This document shows, piece by piece, positions 23,790-32,991 of a stretch of 64,000 bases of DNA. The stretch lies in the NCBI GenBank assembly GCA_012931725.1, contig CM022949.1, positions 58,744,230-58,808,229 of the forward strand, read 5' to 3'. The position numbers and the translations under genes were made by a program. How positions within the stretch are numbered: the stretch's first letter is position 1; every line of letters starts with the position of its first letter. The notes beneath the pieces were generated by a model. That model saw nothing but the letters and a program-made list of their open reading frames with translations, was not told the DNA's origin and searched no databases. The DNA is from Litsea cubeba (Eukaryota; Streptophyta; Magnoliopsida; Laurales; Lauraceae).

Positions 23790-23949
23790 ATTCTCCCTGG
23801 CTTTTTGTATCTTCTCAGGGTCTTTTGGCTCTTTCTTTTCCTGTATTTTCTCTTTCTTTGAGGCTTCTTTCGCCTCTGTATTTTTTGCTTCTCTTTCCTT
23901 AATACAATTACCCTTTAAACAAAAAAAAAAAAAAAATCCGAGCTCAAGC

Positions 23950-25136
23950 CAATTTAATAATTGGGGAGAGAATGTCAACCTGAACCGAGCCCATGACTCA
24001 AAACGGTTGACATAACCACCAATGCACGGTCGTAATCGGGTTGGATTGGTATATTATAGTGAGATTAATTGGGTTGACTGGGGTTGAAATCGGTTCGGAT
24101 CAAAATAACAGTTGCAACAAGTCCGAATTAAATTGACACATCCAATAGAAACAGACTCAACTCAAAACCCAACTTATTTATTAATCAAGAAAAAAAAATG
24201 TCTGACTCAAAACCCCAACATAAAAGTAAAAATCGTCAACTCGAACCCTAAGTTACGGAATTGAGTCAGAGATTTGTTGTATCAGAACTCACTACGCTTA
24301 GTGGAGTGGAGCGATCCTGTTTGTGTGTGAAGGTTATACTAAAATTATGTCATCCTATCCATTGATTTGAGGGACTTGAAGTCAAAATACTTTTCAAGAC
24401 TTGATGAAGTGCATTGGTCTTGCTCAATCTAAGGACTTAGTTGTGTAGCAAGAGGATCTTGCTCTCCAAGAATTTCTATTTCCATGGGAGAGCGGAATCT
24501 TGCATTCTAAGCTCTCCCATAGAAAACCAAAATCCTCTCTATCAAGGATAATTTGCTCTTTTTTCTTTCTCCTTTTTTTTTTATAGGAAATTGTGCTGTA
24601 CCAACCAACGAAATTGTAAGCTACATGGAAATTCAAAACAGTTTTTCACTTTACCGGGGAATCCTCTCGTTGCACAAACGCACCCTTAACATCATTGCAG
24701 AATCCCAAATCCACATAAAAGTTTTACACATTTCGCAAAAAAACAAGTCCTAACAATGAAAAGGAATTGATTTTCCATGAAATTGTGGAAGACTCGATTC
24801 ATTTTTTCGCTTTTTCCACCAAACATGGAATTTACTATAGTGTGGAAACATTTTTTGCTTTCTATGCGTTTTCAAAAAAAAAAAAAAAACGTGTACACAA
24901 ACACGCCAAAAGACTGAAGAACTAGGGTGCTTAAACCACTAGGAGGGCCATCTAACCCACTAAAACCCCCTGTCCCTATAAATTTGTACATTTCCCACTT
25001 TGATCCCCATCAAAGAGGCGACCACGATTTGATAAAATAAACGTCTCTTTTATTGGTAGATTTTTCTAGCACTTAATTAAAACCTATGTCCATCTTAATT
25101 TGATATGATTAGTTTTGGCTACCATTGCCCACTCTA
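23950..25136. other. Non-coding stretch, nothing recognised
   Basis: AT-rich sequence with several A/T homopolymers (about 24562-24583 and 24875-24889) and no supported coding region. Confidence 0.55.
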
Positions 25137-25438
25137 TGTGAGAACTTGGTCTAGGCGGCACCCTTAACCACGGGGCGTCATGTCAACCACAGGCTTCATA
25201 CGGTGAGTCTTTAGTAGCCCGCATCGCAAATATCCAAGTCCTAACCCTGGGCGTATAAGTCAAACTCCATCTCAACTCAACATGAGGCCTTTTAAAACTG
25301 TGCAGCCCCGAAAACTGTAAAAACTCTAGTTAAGCGTGCTCGGGGAAGTACTACGATGGCTGACCTCCTGGGAAGTCCTCGCACGCACACGTGGGCCAAA
25401 GCGGACAATTTCATACTGAGTTGGGCGGGGTTGTGACA
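25137..25438 (+). repeat. Cassandra LTR1
   Basis: 302 bp, TGTGAGAACTTGG...GGTTGTGACA. The 5S-like block spans about 25314-25392, including an A-box-like GTTAAGCGTGCT (25329-25340) and a C-box-like GATGGCTGACCTCCTGGGAA (25354-25373), the internal RNA polymerase III promoter elements of 5S genes. Confidence 0.9.
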
Positions 25439-25483
25439 GTTGGTATCAGAGCCAAGGATAGCTTTATTTCCGATGAGGGAAAA

Positions 25484-25794
25484 TGTGAGAACTTGGTTCG
25501 AGCGGCACCCTTAACCACGGGCAGTAGCATGTCAACCACGGGCTTCAAACGATGAGTCTCCGATAGCCCGCATCGGAAATATCCAAGTCCTAACCCTATG
25601 CCTATAAGTCAAACTCCGTCTCAACTCAACATGAGGCCTTTCAAAAATGTGCGGCCCTGGAAACTGTAAGAACTCTACAGTTAAGCGTGCTCGGGCGGGA
25701 GAAGTAATAGGATGGGTGACCTCCTGGGAAGTCCTTGCGTGCGCACGTGGGCAAAAGCGGATAATTTCATATTGAGTTATGTGGGGCTATGACA
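25484..25794 (+). repeat. Cassandra LTR2 with the best-preserved 5S-like promoter
   Basis: 311 bp. It contains GTTAAGCGTGCTCGGGCGGG (from 25680) and GGATGGGTGACCTCCTGGGA (from 25710), matching the internal control region of plant 5S rRNA almost exactly from memory. It lacks the 5' part of a real 5S gene, so it is not annotated as rRNA. Confidence 0.9.
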
Positions 25795-26205
25795 ATTGGT
25801 ATTAGAGCCAATGATGGCTCTATTTCCGGTGGGGGGAAATGTGAGAATTTGGTCCGGACGACACCCTTAACCACGGGGCGTAGCGTGTTAACCACGGGCT
25901 TCAAACGGCGACTCTTTGGTAGCTTGCATCTGAATTATCCAAGTCCTGACTTTGGGATTATAAGTCAAACTCCTTCTCAACTCAACATGAGGAGTGACCT
26001 CTTGGGAAGTACAAGCGCGCACACGTGTGTTAAAGCGGATAATTTCATGCTGAGTTGGGCGGGGATGTGGGCGGCAGTCTTAACCACGAGGCATAGCGTG
26101 TCAACCATGGGCTTCAAACGGTGAGTCTCCGATAGCCCGCATTGAAAATATCCAAGTCTTGACCCTGTGCTTATAAGTCAAATTATATCTCAACTCAACA
26201 TGAGG

Positions 26206-26335
26206 CCTTTTAAAACCGTGCGGCTCCGAAAGCTGTAAGAACTCTCGAATTAAGCGTGCTCCTTTTAAAACCGTGCGGCCCCAAAAGCCGTAAGAACTCT
26301 AGAGTTAAACGTGCTGGAGCGGGAGCACGCTTAAC
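26206..26335 (+). repeat. 55-bp tandem duplication and inverted repeat in the last Cassandra LTR
   Basis: A 55-bp block starting CCTTTTAAAACCGTGCGGC occurs at 26206-26260 and 26261-26315 and covers the start of the 5S-like segment. AGCACGCTTAACT (26323-26335) then repeats the A-box region in inverted orientation. Confidence 0.8.
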
Positions 26336-26813
26336 TCAAGTGGGCTACACAACATATACTTCAAGAAATCACCATGAGTTCCCATTCACACTCTTCGAAC
26401 AATTCCTCTTTGCTCCCACCATGGATGGAAATCGTGATAATATGATAATAGGAGAAATTTCTGACAATTCCCCTCTTTTAACAGTATTTTATAATCATTT
26501 ATTGCTTCAAGCTTTTTAGGAACCAATTTATTGCTTGCAAGGTTTTATCCCATCACATTCTAGGAGAACCTCAAGCTTAAAACTATTCCAACATTTTTGT
26601 AAGACAATAATTCCCAATAACTATATTTTGACAACCGGTTGTGAGAACATATGGCTACACTTCCTCTTTAGTGATAAACACCGACTTTCATGCTTCTCAA
26701 ATTTCTGTTTTTTTAGCACCGAAACATATATGAACAACATAGATGCATTATTTAAAGTGACCAGCGTTAGTTCTTAGCATGTGTTTTATTCATATTGATT
26801 ATAGTTTTTCATT
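26336..26813. other. Non-coding stretch, nothing recognised
   Basis: Open frames at 26256-26519 and 26535-26777 show no domains and no splice structure. Confidence 0.5.
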
Positions 26814-26826
26814 TAATCTACATCAA

Positions 26827-26974
26827 TTTCTGCTGCTATAGCTCAGTGGTGAGGCACCACTTTTCCACATAAACAACCAAGTAGGGATTAATGATCCTAG
26901 ACAGCTGCAGCGCTGATGGTGAGGAACTTGGGTTAGTGTGTGAGTGTATTTGTATTACGAGAAAAAAATAATAA
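26827..26974 (+). mobile_element. tRNA-derived SINE with 13-bp TSD
   Basis: The body begins near a pol III A-box TAGCTCAGTGG (26840-26850) and ends in an A-rich/(AAT)n tail. It is flanked by TAATCTACATCAA at 26814-26826 and 26975-26987. The B box is poorly preserved. Size (about 148 bp), promoter, tail and TSD are those of a plant SINE, mobilised in trans by LINE proteins. Confidence 0.78.
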
Positions 26975-26987
26975 TAATCTACATCAA

Positions 26988-27358
26988 ACGTTTCTCTAAT
27001 TAACCCAATAAAATACGTAATTTAAGGAAAATTAGAGCTAAAAAACCATGCCACTGTTGAACAACCAAAGACCTTTGGGGTTGGAATCCAACCAAGAAAC
27101 ATCAAAACTTCAAGTCAAAGCTACATAGATGATCGGGAATAAGCAAATTAAAAAAAGCCTCTAATATATTTGTAGATGTGATTTCGCCAAAACCAAAGAA
27201 TTCAAATACTAAATCTATCACACATTGAGATGTTGTAGTTACCGTAAGAAGGTCGTTCATCTCAGCTGAATCACATTCGAGATCGAGAGAGAGATCAAGA
27301 GAGGGAGAGAGAGTTGGTTTTCTTTAATTTATATATAAGTTCGCCGGCCATGACCATA
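26988..27358. other. Non-coding; (GA)-rich tract
   Basis: No gene supported. A degenerate GAGA stretch at 27280-27313. Confidence 0.5.
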
Positions 27359-27622
27359 CTACATAGTAACGACAAAGGCGTTAGAAACTTGGTTAATGAG
27401 TTCGTAAGTCGGCACAACAATATTAATAACTTGAGCGTTTCCTACGAGGGTGATGTTTCCCACTTGCGTACGTACCTCAGACCTGCGAATTAGCCCGTCT
27501 GGATCCATGGCCCAAATTCTCACTTGGTGTTGATTGTTATCACCATCCGGGGCGGCCCCGGATCGGATTAAGAAATCCCAAAGAGTCAAATGGTCTCCGT
27601 GCCCATCGTCCCACTTCAGTCA
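27359..27622 (-). other. Unrecognised open frame, possible exon fragment
   Basis: The minus-strand frame, open from a stop just upstream, reads KWDDGHGDHLTLWDFLIRSG...IWAMDPDGLIRRSEVR...VGNAQVINIVVPTYELINQ and ends VVTM-stop at 27359. Its composition is protein-like rather than repeat-derived, but I recognise no family and see no flanking gene structure. It could be an exon relic or chance. Confidence 0.25.
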
Positions 27623-27950
27623 AAATAGTCTCCCTGCCCTAAAGTGAACTCCCTCTTCTTTCATCCTTTGCAACAGGAAGAGAGAGGCAATTAAGGTTTC
27701 TGCAACCAAGGGAAAGGGAAAAAAAACAAAAGAAGAAAAAAAGGTTTGCTGCTGTGAAATCGTCTTCGCTGCCGTCGCCATTGTGTTGCCATCGCGTCAC
27801 CTCCTCTTCCTCCTCTTCTTCCTCTTCTTCATCAAAGAGAAAAGTCCGAGCGGGGATTCCAGTCGTCTTGGTTCTTCTGTCCTTGGCGAGGGTTTCTCAA
27901 CCCTCAAATTCTACTCATCTAGCTTTTTTGTTTCAAAAAGTCTACTTGTA
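27623..27950 (+). other. 5'-UTR-like pyrimidine/purine-rich sequence
   Basis: AGAGAGAGGCAATTAAGG, a purine-rich run and (TCC)n/(TCT)n resemble the 5' UTR and start of a plant transcript. An open frame from 27754 encodes a poly-Ser stretch. No downstream exon could be connected. Confidence 0.25.
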
Positions 27951-28059
27951 CATACTTTTTGGCATGAATCTTGGACAAACCCCTATGTTACCCCTTGAAT
28001 ATTAGTGATATTCAAGGGGTAACATATGGGTTTGTCTAAGATTCATGCCAAAAAGTATG
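27951..28059. repeat. Near-perfect hairpin, 52-bp arms and 5-bp loop
   Basis: The left arm 27951-28002 begins CATACTTTTTGGCATGAATC; the right arm 28008-28059 is its reverse complement with 2 mismatches in 52. RNA from either strand would fold into a long duplex. It may be a young MIRNA-like foldback or a tiny MITE. Confidence 0.93.
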
Positions 28060-29392
28060 TCAAAGTAACATTACTCTTTTGTTTTATCTATAAGCAGTTA
28101 GGTTCGGGCCCAAGCGATCTCGGGTGATCACCTAACCTTTTTATAAGTGGCAGTACTTTTTTGTTTTTTTTTGGGTAGAAAGTGGCAGTACTTAGTATGC
28201 TCTTTTACTACTACTTACTAATTACTAAGCTTAATATATTACCACTCTTTTAGAATGGAAATTTTTTTTAAAATGCATAAGATTAGGCTAATTTTATTAT
28301 GTATTCAATCTTACGGTCAGATGAAATCATATGGAAGTGGAAGGACATAAGGCCCTATCAATATATATTTTTAGCTTTAATATTATACATTTATATTTAT
28401 TTATTTTCATCTTTTTCTGAAATATAACTCTGAAATATTTTGATTTGGAGGCCAGACTAAAATAGGGTTCAAAACAAAATTGATGATTGTGGACTACATG
28501 CATGAGATCCTCTTTTGGCCGACCTCTGTGGCTGCATGAGATCCTCGTCATCAACCCTATGGCCAGCCTTGGTCTGATTTGATCTACTTCAGATCATACC
28601 AGATCTGATCTGATCTAATTTTTATAAAGTTAATATGAATGATCTGATCATTTCTTAAGAGTTTTTAGTGTCTTTTGTCGTTCTCTTGCTTTTTGATTTT
28701 GTGTGTTCGTGTTTGGCTTTTGATCTTGTCTTTGTGAAGGAAGAGAAAGACCGAAGACTCTATAATATGTAGAGAGATCTTTGTTTGGAATAATTTCAGT
28801 AGCATTTACAAACTATTCTGAGGTATGAATTTGCATTTTTTTCTTCTTTTGGATTTGTTGTGATCTATCTCCATCTTAAAGAAATCACATTGATTGATGA
28901 TACGATATGGGAAACTATAAATTATAAAGGGACATTTACTAAATAAATTTCCTTAAATAAGATAACCACTGTTGGGACCCTCAAAATATTATATTATCAG
29001 GCAAGGACCTCCCACCCAATCTTCCTTATTTTCCCCCATTTTACCGTGTTAGTTGCTGCCAACAACGGGACTCAAACAGAAACACAAAAAAAGAAAAGAA
29101 GAAACGGAAGAGGGAGAAGACCAAACCCTTCCATGTTCAGTTTCCATTTCCATTTCACTTCCATCTTCCATCTTCCATTTCACCGGTCGCAGTCCACGTC
29201 TCTCTCTTTCCTCCTCGTCCTCCTCTTTTCCTCTACATCAAAACCCAAGCCCTAAAGGAAGTCCTCAGAATCTAAGGACCTAGTTTTCAAGGTAATAAAT
29301 TTCTACAGACTCAACTCTTTCCTTCTCTTGTAAAAATAGATAGCCCTTTCTTCTCCGAGGTTCTTCTCCAAGATTCTATATCATAGGCATTT
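28060..29392. other. Non-coding, with a 5'-UTR/first-intron-like segment near 29040-29300
   Basis: No ORF of substance. Repeated GATCTGATC motifs at 28575-28645. Around 29130-29290 the sequence turns C/T-rich (TTCCATTTCC..., CTCTCTCTTTCCTCC) and ends CTAGTTTTCAAG|GTAATAAA, like a 5' untranslated exon with a donor, but no coding exon follows. Confidence 0.35.
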
Positions 29393-29400
29393 TTTCTTAC

Positions 29401-30514
29401 CAGGGGCGGACCCATGTTTACGATGATCTGGGGCGATCGCCGCAAATCAAATCTGGTAATCTGCATGAAGTTGAACAATGCTCTGCACCATGCATGACAT
29501 GTGCCCCATGTATGTGGGAAGATCACCCCACATGTCCCTCCAACCAAGGCAAAGTAACTCCCAAAAAGAAAAATGACTTAGTGTAATGGTTTCTTTTCAC
29601 CTACACGCATGAAATTTTGAAACTATAGATTGGGAATGTAAACAAGTGTGCGTCACTGCGAAGAATCTCTATCTTAAATGAATGATGAATTAGGTGGGGA
29701 GAGAGAAAAGAAAGGTAAATATGTTTCTTAAGAAAGCTGTCAGCAACAAAGTGGTCGAATCTGCTGCAACTCAGAAATGTAATGGATGATCCAACCATTA
29801 CTATTGCTAATCACCCCTTGTTTTCTCATCTTAAAATTTGATTGCCGACAAATACATCACCTGATCGATCACCAGATCACCAGTGGAAATGTCTGGTAAG
29901 CCGTGAATAGATGGCCTTTTGACGGAATTCAAGCAACCCACACTATGCCATATCTCCATTCGCTCGACCTCTCTCCTAATCCATCTCTCTCAATACCCAC
30001 CCCCATAACCCCATCATCACTAGCATCACCATCAAACCTGTCCACAAAACCCACCAAAATCACATTTCAAACCCACCCACTCCCATACCAAAATCTCCCC
30101 CTCCAATTCAATTCATGGAGAAGATCCTCTGCCTTGAGATCATGGGTGGTGAGTGAGTACAACATAAACTTTTAGTGTCCTGTGAGTGTGGCATAGAGAG
30201 AGTATCTAAAAGTGTAATGATAATATATGAGTGTTTTGTGGTGTGGCTTGTTTGGTCATGCCACTTCGTAGTGCAACGTATATGTAAGGTGCCCTTTGTA
30301 TAAATAGTGCTAATAAAAATTAAAGGGTTTATTTTATAAAAATTATTGTGAGTTGTGTTGTGTATGGTCTTGGTCCATCTTAATTTTCCAATACTTCGAT
30401 ATATGTCATCTGAAAAGATTCTCTTCACCGATTGAGCTTCTGCAAACTAATGCATATTTTCGTCGCCTGTCCTTGTTCGGCCCTATCCAAATGAAAATCC
30501 TGGGTCTGCCACTG
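29401..30514. mobile_element. Non-autonomous hAT-like DNA transposon
   Basis: Terminal inverted repeats of the hAT type: left CAGGGGCGGACCCATG, right end the complement of CAGTGGCAGACCCAGG. An 8-bp target duplication with one mismatch flanks it (TTTCTTAC at 29393-29400, CTTCTTAC at 30515-30522). At 1114 bp it encodes no transposase, so it would depend on a related hAT transposase. It carries a gene-like exon at 29945-30148. Confidence 0.8.
29945..30148 (+). pseudogene. Exon-like fragment with plastid-transit-peptide-like composition inside the hAT element
   Basis: ATG at 29945 opens 68 codons (MPYLHSLDLSPNPSLSIPTP...FNSWRRSSALRSWV), ending at a good donor GGGTG|GTGAGTGAG. It is rich in Ser, Thr and Pro, poor in acidic residues, with a basic C-terminal end, as in stromal transit peptides. 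There is no downstream exon within the element. The likely reading is a captured 5' exon of a host gene; I cannot name the gene. Confidence 0.4.
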
Positions 30515-30728
30515 CTTCTTACAGTGATTTTTTTTGTTTTTCTAGTTGGTTGATTGGATTCATTTTTTGTATTTTCAGTTGCTTGACTGGGTTTTAGATA
30601 ATACAATACAACTAATGCCTTACCCTTGCCAATGGAGGCTATGAGTTGTGAGCGAAGCAGTTCTTTTCCGGACAGGGAAAAACCCAAGCATGTCCAGAGC
30701 TTAGACTAGGCTTTGAGTTAGTGAGTTG

Positions 30729-31629
30729 TGAAGGTTTGACTAAACCTTCTATTTAAGCCTTAACACAGGCTAATGTCCTTTCTCAGATTATTATATGAAT
30801 TCCAAACATAGGTAATTAAGCTAATTAATTTACCTAATTCCAAATAAGAATAAATCACCACAGAATAGGAAGAGACACAAGTTTTTACGTGGAAAACCCA
30901 ACTCAGAAAAAAACCACGGGTGGTAGAGACCACCGAAAGCAATGCACTATAATATGAAGATTACAAGTGAACTCACTAGACCTTTGACGCAGTTGTAACT
31001 CAACCTAAAAGGACTGTGAAGAACTTGCCGATGACCCGCCGTTCACCTTCCACGTACTAGCTTGAAACCCACCTTGAATGCCCCTTCAAGGTGGTTGATC
31101 ACAGGAAAAAAGAATAAGTCTTCAGCACAATCTCCCTTGCACGATTACGCCCACAAAACTCTCCAGAGATGAATCTTAAAGCTCAAGAGAATAATATATC
31201 TTCTGTATCTTGTTTGTGGCTGCAAGGGGTTAATAAATAGCCCAAGGTTCGTGCAAGATCCTCTTAGAAATAAAACATGACTCTTAGAAGAAGTTTGAAA
31301 CGACAGCATTCAAGAGTCCCGTTTGGGACAAAAACTTCCAGCTCGCTATAGGGAGACTGCATTCTGTCGTTGACAGAACTGCTCCTCGCTATAGCGAGAC
31401 TGGGTTCTGTCTAAAATTCTGTAGCCTGACGAACTTGTCCGGGAAAGTCTCTTTTGAGGTATTTTCGTTACTTTGGAAGACTTTCAAGTATATCAAGATC
31501 TTTAGAAGAGGTCTTCACAAACCAAATGCTTCCTTCACAGTCCTATTCTAAAAGAAATAGAAAATACAACTCGATTAGGACTTTGAGTTTTGTTCAAATT
31601 AAAAGAATTAGCCAACTAAAATTCTAACA
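30729..31629 (-). repeat. Copia-3 3' LTR
   Basis: Plus-strand TGAAGGTTTGAC...ATTCTAACA. Contains CTCGCTATAG(C/G)GAG palindromes near 31343 and 31387 and the inverted pair TTCTGTC-GTT-GACAGAA at 31363-31379. Confidence 0.95.
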
Positions 31630-31986
31630 ATCTCCCCCTTTGGAAATTCATGAACAAAACTCCTAATACAAAATAGATCTCCTAACTCAGTACAAGATAA
31701 ACCCAAAAAGATTGTTAAACAGATGAGACCACTCGTCTGAAGATTGACCTGCCCGAAACGCAAACCTGAAACAAACCGTGGGAAAGAACAAGCATAATAT
31801 CACATAAATAGAATTAATCAGTTTGATAGATTTTAAAGTATGTCTAAGTCTAAGACATAAGATACTCCCCCTTTTTGTTTATAGGATTGACAAAGCAGTA
31901 TAACAGAAAATAAGGGTAGAAGAAAGGTTGCAAAGATAAGGAAACAAAAGTGCAAAACAAATATAAGAGATAGCTCTTTAGAAAGA
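31630..31986 (-). other. Copia-3 3' untranslated region with PPT
   Basis: The PPT (plus-strand ATCTCCCCCTTTGG, 31630-31643) abuts the LTR. A second PPT-like CTCCCCCTTTTTG lies at 31865-31877. Confidence 0.8.
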
Positions 31987-32991
31987 TCACTGATGGCGAA
32001 GCCGATTGAACATGTCTGTTATGTGATTACAGAGATCAGTGAAGCCATACGCGATTCTGTCATCCATTTGTTCAATCTGAATAGATTGATAATACACTGC
32101 ATGTTCTAAAGCCAGGAGACGATTTTCAACGGTGTTTTCAGCGACATTCTCAACTGGAACTAGGGCTTGCTCCCCCTGAATACGATTGCGAACATGAGTG
32201 TCAGACATGGCTCTTGTCCTGCCATCTATCTTTTGCCTTTTTGTAACAGGCATTTCATGCGGGTAAACACGGCAACCAGCATCAATCAACAATTTGCTAA
32301 TCATTGCCCCAAACTGAAGTTGAAGCTTCTGAGGTTCATCGAAGATCTTTAACATGCAGTCAAGAATCGTACGCGGAGTATCTACTGATGTGCCTGTACC
32401 CAAGTAGTAGAGAAGAAGAGCCTGGGTTGGTAGAAGGTCAGAGGAATGTCCTCGAGGCTCAATATTATGAACGACAAAGGTGTTAAGCAGGCGATAATCA
32501 GATTGCAAACCAAAAATTTTCAGCACCGGAGGAGACCATTCAGTTGGTTCTCCACAGAGAACGGTAGCCACTTCATCTAAGAGATGAACTCGATTGTCCA
32601 GATCAGGAATAGGGTAGAGTGGTTGATCAGGTCGTTGAAGTTGTAGCAACGTGGAGATTGATTTTGCATCAACTGAGATAGTCTTCCCTCTAACAAAAGT
32701 TCTGAATCCGTCTGCTGTAACTTCAAACATATTGCAGTAGAACTCTCTTACCCATTCTTCAAAACATTCATTGATCAAATTCATGAGGAGCATGAGACAA
32801 TTTTGATAAAGCCATTGAGTGAAGTTTGAGGCCGTGAGAGAATTTTGAACAACAATTCTCTAAAAAATCAATGTTCGATCTTTGAAGCTAGAGTCAAAAC
32901 GAGCGGAACTCTCAGCATCCCTAAACCGATCAATATCATACTGAAATGAGGAACTAGCAGAACGCTTTCCTTTTGAAGTTTTTGGAGCCAT
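31987..32991 (-). pseudogene. Copia-3 extra ORF ('env-like'; plant transposon protein domain), one in-frame stop
   Basis: ATG at 32991 (MAPKTSKGKRSASSSF) opens a frame of 334 codons to the stop at 31987, interrupted only by TAG at 32862-32860 (codon 44). After the basic Ser-rich N-terminus come EEWVREFYCNMFEV...FVRGKTISVDAKSISTLLQL, then YLGTGTSVDTPRTILDCML, and a C-terminal predicted helix (LLALEHAVYYQSIQIEQMDDRI). The FY.N....VRGK..S.....I..LL pattern is that of the 'putative plant transposon protein' domain known from env-like ORFs of plant LTR elements. I see no clear signal peptide or transmembrane segment, so an envelope role is not supported here; its function is unknown. Confidence 0.75.

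Larger units (their letters stand above)
18832..23933 (+). mobile_element. L1-type LINE with 16-bp target-site duplication
   Basis: The element lies between two copies of AAATCCGAGCTCAAGC (18816-18831 and 23934-23949) and ends in a poly(A) run just before the second copy, the hallmark of target-primed reverse transcription. It encodes an ORF1-like RNA-binding region, an APE-type endonuclease, an RT of the plant L1 type and a zf-RVT domain. The ORF1 N-terminus is short relative to the usual DUF4283 domain, so the copy may be 5' truncated. Frameshifts in ORF1 and the endonuclease make it inactive, but the 917-codon RT frame is open. Confidence 0.95.
25137..26335 (+). mobile_element. Cassandra TRIM array: LTR-internal-LTR-internal-LTR plus partial LTR
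   Basis: The LTRs begin TGTGAGAA and end TGACA, and each intact one contains a 5S-rRNA-like segment. LTR1 is 25137-25438; an internal domain of only 45 bp (25439-25483) carries the PBS TGGTATCAGAGCCA; LTR2 is 25484-25794; a second 45-bp internal domain (25795-25839) carries the PBS-like TGGTATTAGAGCCA; LTR3 starts at 25840 and lost the first part of its 5S segment. A fourth, 5'-truncated LTR follows from about 26066 to 26335. No coding capacity, as expected of this non-autonomous family. The LTR-shared-LTR pattern implies unequal recombination between copies. Confidence 0.9.

Noticed and set aside
25314..25760. 5S rRNA genes
   Set aside because: Only the internal control region is 5S-like; the 5' part of 5S is absent and the segments lie inside LTRs with PBS, so they are Cassandra.
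26836..26905. tRNA gene
   Set aside because: A box is good, but there is no acceptor stem, anticodon arm or B box, and TSDs plus an A-rich tail show a SINE.
29046..29283. Short Ser/Phe-rich ORFs
   Set aside because: C/T-rich leader-like sequence in two frames, no conserved domain, no downstream exon.
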